Source of the DNA: Actinomortierella ambigua
Taxonomy: Eukaryota; Mortierellomycota; Mortierellomycetes; Mortierellales; Mortierellaceae
Length of the DNA stretch: 13,503 nucleotides
Direction of reading: 5' to 3'
Assembly: GCA_016098155.1 (NCBI GenBank)
Contig: JAAAJB010000736.1
Coordinates: 1 to 13,503, forward strand
In this document: piece by piece, positions 7,197 through 13,503 of the stretch
How the letters are laid out: each line of letters opens with the position of its first letter
Position numbering within the stretch: the stretch's first letter is position 1
Made by a program: the position numbers and the translations under genes
The notes under the pieces: model-generated
The model's input: only the letters and a program-made list of their open reading frames with translations
What the model was told of the DNA's origin: nothing
Databases searched by the model: none

Positions 7197-9986
7197 ATGC
7201 CCCTCTCGCCGGCAGCAGACGAGCCTACAGCATTTCCTGCCACTGCTCCCAAGTACCAGCGCACCTATGGTCACCGACGCTTGTCTTCCTCGCGCCATGC
7301 ATCCATTCATTCAAGGCCATGGTTCTCGCTGAACAATGACAGCACCGCCTACGGCGAAGACGACGAGGACCAGGAGGAGGTTGGGGATGAATGGCACGGC
7401 AACCATGTCAGTGACAGTGACAGCAACGATGACAACAACACCAACAACAATAATGGGACTAGCATCGACCATGAAGATGTAGGACATCATTCTAGCGACA
7501 ACAAATGTGAGAGCCTTCAGCAATTGTCGCCCAGACGCGCTACCACAGTCACTGCCAGAAACCACCATCTGCGAGACCCTAAAGCGTTCACGTCGTCTTC
7601 TCCGCTGGTTCCCGATGTCGAATCGTCTGCCTGGACCAACCGGCGCGAGTCTGTGTCGCCATCCTCGTCCGATCAGGACGAAAGTCATGCTGACTCCCCT
7701 GTTCCTAGTAGTCCTGCACCAGCGCGAGCGGGTGCAACCACAGCATTAGATACAGGAATTTCAACAGCAACAACAACAACACTCAAACACATCTTCCCGC
7801 GGAAGCCATTCTCACTTTCACAGCAACCCAACCCGACTGTGCCTCTGCAAGTCCAGCGCCATCAGGCGACGCAACGGCTAGCCGCCGCTTGGCAAGCCAT
7901 CTGCGACAAGTATGAGCGCCAAGTTGCCGATGCGAATGCAGCGGGACACGACTTTCTGGATGATGAGATTGATCTCGAGACCTGTCAGATCGTTGTGGAT
8001 CATGGAGTCGTCCGCTCGCAGAAGAGTGCGCCCTTTGGATCCTTGACTGCAACTATGAGACGACACTCTGAGGATGCGATGGAGGAGGAAGGCCCTAAAG
8101 ACGAGAGTGGCAACAACACTGTCAACAAGAGCAATGGAAATGACGATGGCGATGGCGACATCGAGATTCAAAGGAGGCGCGAACGGTCTCGTCAGCAGCG
8201 CCAACTCCGTCGTGCCAGGGTTCGGGAGCTTGAGGGTGCTCATCGCCAATCCGTGTCAGAGGACGAGGATATCATTGCTAGAGCCCACCCAACACACATG
8301 ACAGCACTAAACGGCCATTTAAGGGACGACTCGAGGTCTGCAAGCGATTTCAATGACGACGGCGATGAGGAAGACAATCTTGTGCAAGACACAGAGGACC
8401 AGCATGATGAGGATGAGGTGAAAGATGTCGAAGAGGCTGTCTCTTCATTTGACAACTTACTGGATTCCGCGTGCCCTCAATTGAAGTTTGCTCGCTTTAC
8501 AGACGACGACTTTGATAGCCTTCTCAGCTCGCCAACAGCCTATTCCAAGCGGCAGACCTGGAAAACAGAACAGCCTCTTCGAAGGCTCATCGCCAAAGAA
8601 TATGTCTTCGAACAACGTATAAGGCAGCGTCAAATACAAGGAGAAGAACAGTCAGAGTCAGAGGGGCGAGATGGAGATAGTGGCGACGATAGTGAAGAGT
8701 CGGAGGAGGACGTCGAGGAGGACGAAGAAGAGGAGGCCGTAGGCGAGTACAATGACATCTACTATGGAGATAGAGAACTGCATCATCACGACCAACAGCA
8801 GGGCGATCTACAACACGAGGGAGGAGACAGCCTTGAGGAGGGGGACGGAAGTGGGGGATCGAGCGAACAAGAGGACGAGTATGAGGAGGAAACCGAGCTT
8901 ACGCATTCCGACCATCTCTCCTACTTGTCCCCGCATCACGATCACTGCAGCCAAGATGAGGATGAAAGTATACCCATTTTAGCCGACACGCGGTTAGCTC
9001 ACCGTTCGTCGCCAGACAGAATCCAAATATCGAGATCAACGTCAATGACAACGCCTAAGACCCACCGACTCTTGTGGTCAGAGGCTAGGTCAAGATCCGG
9101 CTCCCCTTCGTTATCATCTTCTGCAAGTCCTTCTCCGTCTCCCCCGGCATCGCCACTCGCCAAGATCAAGTCCGGCAAGACCCGTCCAGGTCCATCGTTC
9201 CCCGCTCGACAGCCACAGGGCGATGGCACGAATACCACGGCCACTGTTCTCTTTCCCAAGTTGCCACTAGAGCGGAGGGTGCGGCGCCGGACATCACTGT
9301 TGTCACGGTCGCGTGCGGAGCAAATGCTGTCTTCGCCACCATCAACATCTACTTCGGCGGACATGGTCTTTAGACCTTCGACGTCCAAGCTGGCTTCTCG
9401 CCTACTCGCTCGCCGTGAACGTCCTCGCTTGCCTCGGGCAACTTTCTCATCCATGGGAGCCATATACCATACAGCCGATTCTCCAACCTCGTGGGGCAGT
9501 CATCGTCGCAGCAGTGGAGAAGATGTCAACAGTGGAGCCACCGCTGTTGCCCCTAGCAGTAGGAAACGCAGTTACACCGCTGCGATTGAGCTTGATGGAA
9601 TAGATCCGTACGACGACGACTCGTGGGACCAATCGTACGGCTTGAGCCAAGGAGACCGAGGTCATCATGTTGATGAAGATGGGGTGGTGGCGCTCTCAGG
9701 ATCGGCAACCACCCCAAGAAGGGCTTTGGCGAAGCTGTTATCCTATGCTACGATCTCCAGTCCAATAGCAAGCACTGGCTTATCCACACTACATCCACCG
9801 GCACCGTCAAGCGCACCAACACCGCCACCGCCACCACTATTACCGCCACCGCCACTAGAGCAGCCTCCAGTTTGGAAGAAGCCTGATGGGTGGCAAAAGC
9901 CGAAGGTAGTAACAGCTATCGAGCAGGACGAAGTAGATCCCTACGATGACGAGTCTTGGACTCGCTGGCAGGAATCCCAACTGTAG
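7197..9986 (+). CDS. Putative Scm3/HJURP-like CENP-A chaperone; 929-aa acidic, largely disordered protein
   Basis: This is one uninterrupted frame from ATG 7197 to TAG 9984-9986. A GTG three bases earlier is ignored. The best clue is residues 227-274: W232-x-x-I-x-x-K-Y239, then D256-E-I-D-L-E-T-C-Q-I-V-V-D-H-G-V-V-R-S274. Fungal Scm3 proteins, which deposit the centromeric histone H3 variant, carry a helix with W-x-x-I-x-x-K-Y followed by DEIDL-x-T-G-x-I-V-x-D-x-G. Here the linker is a few residues longer and the usual G is C263. A second ordered-looking block is 418-479 (LKFARF to FEQRIRQRQ). The rest is low complexity: an N-rich run (about 80-90), strong Asp/Glu tracts (about 370-410 and 482-520), a Ser-Pro and Arg-rich stretch (about 620-770), then polyproline and two DPYDD[DE]SW motifs. 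Acidic tracts suit a histone chaperone. The assignment rests on one motif from memory, so it is provisional. Expected location is the nucleus. Confidence 0.75.
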   Translation: MPLSPAADEPTAFPATAPKYQRTYGHRRLSSSRHASIHSRPWFSLNNDSTAYGEDDEDQEEVGDEWHGNHVSDSDSNDDNNTNNNNGTSIDHEDVGHHSSDNKCESLQQLSPRRATTVTARNHHLRDPKAFTSSSPLVPDVESSAWTNRRESVSPSSSDQDESHADSPVPSSPAPARAGATTALDTGISTATTTTLKHIFPRKPFSLSQQPNPTVPLQVQRHQATQRLAAAWQAICDKYERQVADANAAGHDFLDDEIDLETCQIVVDHGVVRSQKSAPFGSLTATMRRHSEDAMEEEGPKDESGNNTVNKSNGNDDGDGDIEIQRRRERSRQQRQLRRARVRELEGAHRQSVSEDEDIIARAHPTHMTALNGHLRDDSRSASDFNDDGDEEDNLVQDTEDQHDEDEVKDVEEAVSSFDNLLDSACPQLKFARFTDDDFDSLLSSPTAYSKRQTWKTEQPLRRLIAKEYVFEQRIRQRQIQGEEQSESEGRDGDSGDDSEESEEDVEEDEEEEAVGEYNDIYYGDRELHHHDQQQGDLQHEGGDSLEEGDGSGGSSEQEDEYEEETELTHSDHLSYLSPHHDHCSQDEDESIPILADTRLAHRSSPDRIQISRSTSMTTPKTHRLLWSEARSRSGSPSLSSSASPSPSPPASPLAKIKSGKTRPGPSFPARQPQGDGTNTTATVLFPKLPLERRVRRRTSLLSRSRAEQMLSSPPSTSTSADMVFRPSTSKLASRLLARRERPRLPRATFSSMGAIYHTADSPTSWGSHRRSSGEDVNSGATAVAPSSRKRSYTAAIELDGIDPYDDDSWDQSYGLSQGDRGHHVDEDGVVALSGSATTPRRALAKLLSYATISSPIASTGLSTLHPPAPSSAPTPPPPPLLPPPPLEQPPVWKKPDGWQKPKVVTAIEQDEVDPYDDESWTRWQESQL
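9582..9959 (+). repeat. Duplicated 15-residue motif A-I-E-x-D-x-[IV]-D-P-Y-D-D-[DE]-S-W
   Basis: Inside the 929-aa protein, residues 796-810 (9582-9626) and 907-921 (9915-9959) share 11 of 15 residues and two conservative changes. A proline-rich linker separates them, and the second copy ends 8 residues before the C-terminus. The acidic residues around Y and W look like a docking motif. No function is known to me. Confidence 0.8.
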
Positions 9987-10008
9987 TTTCTTTCTTGACA
10001 TGGTGCAT

Positions 10009-10014
10009 AATAAA
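10009..10014 (+). terminator. Polyadenylation signal AATAAA of the Scm3-like gene
   Basis: A perfect AATAAA lies 23 nt after the TAG at 9984-9986. It is followed at 10022-10039 by a perfect 8-bp inverted repeat. Confidence 0.6.
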
Positions 10015-10021
10015 TTCACCT

Positions 10022-10039
10022 CCAAATATCAATATTTGG
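10022..10039. repeat. Perfect 8-bp inverted repeat with 2-nt spacer
   Basis: CCAAATAT at 10022-10029 is followed by CA and by ATATTTGG at 10032-10039. It sits just past the AATAAA of the Scm3-like gene, at about the expected cleavage point. Confidence 0.6.
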
Positions 10040-10867
10040 TAGGCCTGTGGGCTGGAATGAACAGTGGAGCGAACAGAGCTCTGATATAGATTTCGATACA
10101 GATGTTGACATACGGATATCGACTTATTGTGCTGTGATTGTCAAACTCTTGAGTCAGGAGAATATGAAAAGTATGCAACAACCAGAGGTCCGCTCCTGAG
10201 AATACGACCTAGCAGCACGCAGTCCGCGTGAGTAGTCTGCGCCCCATGTTTCTTCGAGGTTCACCTGCACATTCATGCGCTTCCAGTGGGCCCATGGCAA
10301 TGACCGCAAACGCCTTTTAACACCATTCGAGTACTTTCATGATGCCGTACTCTTTCCCCTTCCCATTTGCCGCCTCTGTTGTCGGCCTAATTTGCGTGCC
10401 CACACTGGCCCCTTCAAGTCGCACTTACGTTGGCCAGCATAGCGGTGGGAGACGTGGCTACGTCTCGATTACCTACTGGGCCAAGCCCCACTCCCCGTCG
10501 ATGTTAGCGGATTACTCTTTTCGAGCAAGAGCAATGAAATCCCTTTTGACAAGAAAGGCGTGGCCTTGTTTGGTTTATATAATAAAAGGCGCAGAAAAGA
10601 AAGAATGATGCTAGCCTATACTACGCTAGCTTGATCCTCATGTTATGGGACAGGAGGGGCCACACGGGAGAGGGAAAATGGTATATATTCACGCCAGTCT
10701 CGAGATCCCACCAAGTTCGTATTTGACGAAGCGTGGCATGCAGTAACTTGTTATGTTACACCGAGGCTCGTCGAGTGTGACAAAAGAACTGTCTTGTGGA
10801 AGGGGTGATGTCGGTGGGCCGTGGGCGATTGATATCGAGAGGCTCCTCGCTTTGTTGGTGTTCGAAC
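10040..10867. other. Non-coding stretch, no gene recognised
   Basis: The only open frame of note (10339-10608, 89 codons) has no recognisable protein pattern. A TATA-like string TATATAATAAAAGG lies at 10576-10589 on the plus strand, similar to the TATA boxes of the acetyltransferase genes, but no gene follows it. GCTAGC occurs twice around 10610-10630. The stretch may contain relics of older genes. Confidence 0.4.
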
Positions 10868-11760
10868 TTATCGTTCAGTTTCAACTTCGTCCATGATTGC
10901 CTTGAAGGTCTTCAACAACCCAACGCACGATCGGAAGTTACCAATGTTGTATTGATCCTTAGGCAGGTAAGTGGTAAGGACTTCCTGTAAAATGTCATTT
11001 GATAACCTATGGTGCGTAAGCCAATGCATAGGCATTTCTTACCCATTGACGTTGCCAAGGAACAAAAATCCTGGCTCCAGAAGTCTTTGCTTACCGAACA
11101 CATTGAGAAACGGTACAGTTGTAATATTTCGTGAATGCCGTAGGTGCAAATCAATGTTTTCCTTGGCCATTCCTGACAATGCCCATATGTCTTCCACATA
11201 TGGTTGCTGGTGGCGCTCCTCTTTCGGCGACTTCACTTTCACACAACCTATCTTCGCCCCCCACGATCGCCAGACCCAGCAAGTGGTCGATTCGCTCAAG
11301 CTCACATCGGCGGTGGTTCCATAGGAAAATAAACGTTACCAAGGCATCCTGGACAGAGTGCGCATGAGGATCCTTGTTTTTCAGATGCTTGAAAGGCAGG
11401 GGTTTCTTGAGGAGACTTTGGTTTCTACATTCCAATATGATCCAGAAAGTTGAGGCTCGAGACATGTGTTGAGCAGGTGACAGATATTCAAAAATCAGCA
11501 ATATAATAAGCTTACGCTTGCTGAAATAATATAAGGAGTGCAGCTTGATCCCGAGATGATGTATCCTTTTGTCCCAAAGACCCCCCATGAAAATCTCGAC
11601 ATGAGGCCACGTTTTGGCTCCACAAGGCGGCGGAGCAGGACGAGACACATGGAGAGCTCTTCCACAACCATGCGAAAGTGAGAAGAGAAACTTACTTGCA
11701 GCCACCAGCAGCCACCAGCAGACATAAATTGTACTATTGTACTGCTTTCGTATTCTTTCA
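10868..11760 (-). pseudogene. Broken accessory gene, readable C-terminal segments (minus strand)
   Basis: Several protein-like segments follow one another on the minus strand but in different frames. Segment 1 (about 11760-11540) reads GGCWWLQ, then VVEELSMCLVLLRRLVEPKR and VFGTKGY. Segment 2 (about 11500-11263) contains HSVQDALVTFIFLWNHRR and ELERIDHLLGL. Segment 3 (11262-11042) contains GCVKVKSPKEERHQQPYVED, then ALSGMAKENIDLHLRHSRN and TTVPFLNVFG. After TAA at 11039-11041 the same frame continues with YLPKDQYNIGNFRSCVGLL and ends at TAA 10868-10870. Segments 2 and 3 are joined if one base is lost from the G run at 11257-11262. A 58-nt intron (11042-10985, GTAAGA...CAG) could remove the internal stop, but it shifts the tail out of frame. 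The VFG-centred pattern suggests a lineage-specific fungal family; I cannot name it. Sequencing error at homopolymers is an alternative to real decay. Confidence 0.5.
11699..11721. repeat. Tandem 10-bp repeat (CAGCCACCAG)
   Basis: CAGCCACCAG occurs twice in a row followed by CAG on the plus strand. On the minus strand it encodes the GGCWW part of the broken gene and directly precedes a donor-like GTAAGT. Confidence 0.6.
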
Positions 11761-11809
11761 AGTCATTCAACCCTCTTCCATTCATTCGCCTTCCACCCCT
11801 TCCCTTCAT

Positions 11810-12389
11810 TAGCGTGTTAGCGTATTCATCATTGAATTACGCTCCACACGCCCCTCTCATTGGCCTCTGCTAAGCTTAACTCAGGTAAGGTTCACTCCGA
11901 ACACGCGCGTGGGTGGTCTCGGTGCAAGGTGGTGAGTGTACATGACCTATGAAATGGGTTGTTATCGTTGTGTCAGTGTTGGGCGAAGCGGAATGAGAAG
12001 AATGCATCCTTCATTCTGGTTGGTGGGCAAACAAAGTGGCGCTGTTGGGAGTAATTGCAAACACTTGGAAACTGAATCATTATCATCTTGTTGTGCTATG
12101 TGGTGTACGCTGTAGCTTTTGTTTATCTACTGCTGCTCTCGCTTTGTGCATTGCGTACGCTCCTACTGAACGCGTAAAAGAACCAAAAGTAGGCAAAATA
12201 AGGACAAAAGCCTGGTGAAAGAAGCTCAGTAAGTAACCTACCTCATGGTGTGATTATATTATCTTCCTTGAGTGTGTACCCACTGGGTTCGGCTCACTAA
12301 TTTTTTATCGCCTCTTATGTATTATCTACTTGATTTTGTAAAGTGGCAATGTCCTGCGTCCTTGATACGATGTCTTCTCGCACTTTCAG
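11810..12389. other. Head-to-head spacer between the two broken accessory genes
   Basis: I find no convincing gene. A donor-like GTAAGT at 12229-12234 and a strong pyrimidine-rich acceptor ending at 12389 could bound a 161-nt intron of the plus-strand gene. The sequence before 12229 has no frame I can recognise, so the first exon of that gene is undefined. Confidence 0.4.
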
Positions 12390-12562
12390 TATTTTTCCAG
12401 CAATGGGTATAATGATGTCATCACACGGGCTGTGAGTCGTACCGCCATCGCGACCTTCGAGCAGCACGCCAGCCTCGCCATTTTGCCACAATATCTGCAG
12501 GTCTTCAGGATCACGATGTTCGGTATCGGGCTCGACAGCTCCTTCGAGATCGACATGAGTTG
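12390..12562 (+). pseudogene. Probable upstream exon part of the PD-(D/E)XK-like gene, out of frame with the rest
   Basis: After the acceptor TTTCAG ending at 12389, the frame starting at 12390 is open to TGA 12609-12611. It reads protein-like text such as YNDVITRAVSRTAIATFEQ and ILPQYLQVFRITMFGIGL. Third codon positions are rich in G and C, as in the neighbouring genes. Around 12545-12562 the text that fits the next exon (ELQKPYDLGEILPEEV) continues in another frame, as if one base had been lost. I read it as the N-terminal part of the same gene with a frameshift. The opposite strand is also open here, which weakens the call. Confidence 0.35.
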
Positions 12563-12607
12563 CAGAAGCCGTACGATCTTGGCGAGATACTGCCCGAGGA
12601 GGTCCAG

Positions 12608-13327
12608 ATGAAGGAAAGAGTGCTCGTGATCCTGGAATATCTGTGAGTATCTCAACGTGAAATCTACTTTGTGCGTGTTTCCGTGGGTCGTTTTTCTTCA
12701 CACATTTAATAATATCTAACTCTCATTCGAGTCATCTAGTTGCCGAGTGGTCAGCAACCCACCCTTCAAGAGAGAAGATGCATCAGAAAACGACGCCCTT
12801 TTAGTCTGGGCTCATATCCTTGATCTCGCGCGCAGCAACGACCGCATCGCGCTACAAAGTGGAGAGCGGATGCTGGAAGCATCGAAGGTCCTGCGACAGC
12901 AGCAAGCAGCAGAGTTTGGCGACATAAGTGACGCAGGACGCAAAGTCGACCTAGCCTTTGTCCACAAGGACATCGAGCTTTCAAACATCGAGGTCAAGAA
13001 GCCTGGAATCAGCACAATGGACATCAACGTCCAGTGCAGGAAGAACATCCGACTTGGCCGATGTATTCAGGAGCAGCATCGGAAGTATGGTGTGCAGGAG
13101 CCGTCGGTGATCATGGGAGACGTGGCCGGTATGTGTAGAGGAGTCTTGCCCAGAACCATGAAAAAGTAAGTGCTTCCTGTACTCACTAATGCTTTCTCTT
13201 TTTCTCCTGAATTGCCATAGGCTTCGTTGGCATATTTTACCAGCTGGCGAAGATGGACGAGGTGTGGGTTGCAGGAACAGCATCACCCTCGAAAGTTCAT
13301 CTTCGTCCACTCAGCCTGGCCAAGTAG
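12608..13327 (+). CDS. PD-(D/E)XK nuclease-like accessory protein, readable core (3 exons, 176 aa), likely damaged gene
   Basis: Exons are 12608-12642, 12740-13128 and 13221-13327. Introns are 12643-12739 (GTGAGT...TAG) and 13129-13220 (GTATGT...TAG), and the joined length is 531 nt in frame. The start is the first in-frame ATG, but the frame stays open upstream to 12416, so the real N-terminus is probably longer. The protein has a helical N-terminal part, then V81-D82-L and, 13 residues later, I95-E96-V-K98-K. This D...E-x-K spacing on adjacent hydrophobic strands is the signature of the PD-(D/E)XK nuclease fold. Conserved-looking text follows (RKNIRLGRCIQEQHRKYGV, then GDVAGFVGIFYQLAKMDEVW). 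The TAG at 13325-13327 looks premature, because family-like text resumes in another frame at 13413. I recall similar proteins as expanded, unnamed families in Mortierella-type fungi. Nuclease activity is inference. Confidence 0.55.
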
Positions 13328-13412
13328 CACGGTAGGCGCGGGAGCAGCAGCTTCTGAAGCTGTATAACCCAACGATGGCCATGGACACGAGTGATGACGG
13401 CGAACCCACGGA

Positions 13413-13503
13413 GAGTACGAGGTGTTCCTCGAGTCGACATCCCTCGCGCAAATATTGAATTTCATGGTAAGTAAGCATTCCAGTACCAAACAAGGTCGAG
13501 GCA
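13413..13503 (+). pseudogene. Possible further exon of the PD-(D/E)XK-like gene, shifted frame, runs to window edge
   Basis: From 13413 one frame reads EYEVFLESTSLAQILNFM and meets a strong donor GTAAGT at 13467-13472. It is out of frame with the exon that stops at 13327. It has two stop codons just before it (13392-13397). It may be reached through an unrecognised intron or be separated by an indel. The gene would continue beyond the window. Confidence 0.3.

Noticed and set aside
7311..9463. Minus-strand open frames at 7311-7688, 7878-8249 and 8999-9463
   Set aside because: They are antisense shadows of the acidic, repetitive 929-aa coding frame.
10339..10608. 89-codon plus-strand open frame
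   Set aside because: It has no recognisable motif and no convincing promoter upstream; its end overlaps a TATA-like string.
10985..11042. 58-nt intron in the minus-strand broken gene
   Set aside because: It has good GTAAGA and CAG borders, but removing it shifts the downstream protein-like text out of frame. It is kept only as an alternative to the in-frame stop.
12315..12701. Minus-strand open frame of 128 codons with protein-like text
   Set aside because: It has no ATG. It is in codon register with the plus-strand frame starting at 12390, which has GC-rich third positions and a strong acceptor, so it is probably the antisense shadow. It remains the main rival reading.
1..13503. Identical octamer TCGAGGCA at both window ends (1-8 and 13496-13503)
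   Set aside because: Eight bases can match by chance, and the string also recurs inside the Sel1 gene. It does not support circularity or a terminal repeat.
1..13503. tRNA, rRNA, CRISPR array or intact transposon
   Set aside because: I found no cloverleaf with a proper TPsiC box, no regularly spaced repeats and no transposase frame.

Overview
The window reads as nuclear DNA of a filamentous fungus. Genes carry short introns of 92-129 nt with GT...AG borders (donors GTATGT, GTAAGT, GTGAGT, GTACGA). Two genes have TATA boxes and one has an AATAAA signal. The mix of Sel1 repeats, Eis-like acetyltransferases and lineage-specific gene remnants suggests Mucoromycota, most likely a Mortierella relative. 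The organism is inferred; no marker gene fixes it.

Layout, left to right. Positions 1-641 (+) hold the 3' end of a Sel1-repeat gene that starts outside the window. Next comes about 1 kb of non-coding DNA with several inverted repeats. Positions 1654-3607 and 4242-6281, both on the minus strand, are tandem paralogues. I reconstructed them as 3-exon (569 aa) and 5-exon (535 aa) genes. Each encodes an N-terminal GNAT acetyltransferase domain, a second GNAT-like domain and a C-terminal sterol-carrier-like domain. About 915 bp of shared upstream DNA separates the second acetyltransferase from a divergent intronless gene at 7197-9986 (+). That gene encodes a 929-aa acidic, mostly disordered protein. 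It carries a segment resembling the Scm3/HJURP centromeric-histone chaperone motif and a duplicated 15-residue motif near its C-terminus.

From about 10 kb the window changes character. No intact long gene is present. A minus-strand remnant at 10868-11760 has readable protein segments broken by frameshifts and an in-frame stop. A plus-strand remnant runs from 12390 to the window end. Its readable core (12608-13327, three exons, 176 aa) contains a candidate PD-(D/E)XK nuclease signature, D82 followed by E96-x-K98. The two remnants point away from each other. I read this right third as a gene graveyard of a fast-evolving accessory family next to conserved housekeeping genes.

The genes do not form an obvious pathway. 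The clearest relationships are the acetyltransferase tandem duplication, the shared intergenic region at 6282-7196, and the two decaying genes at the right.
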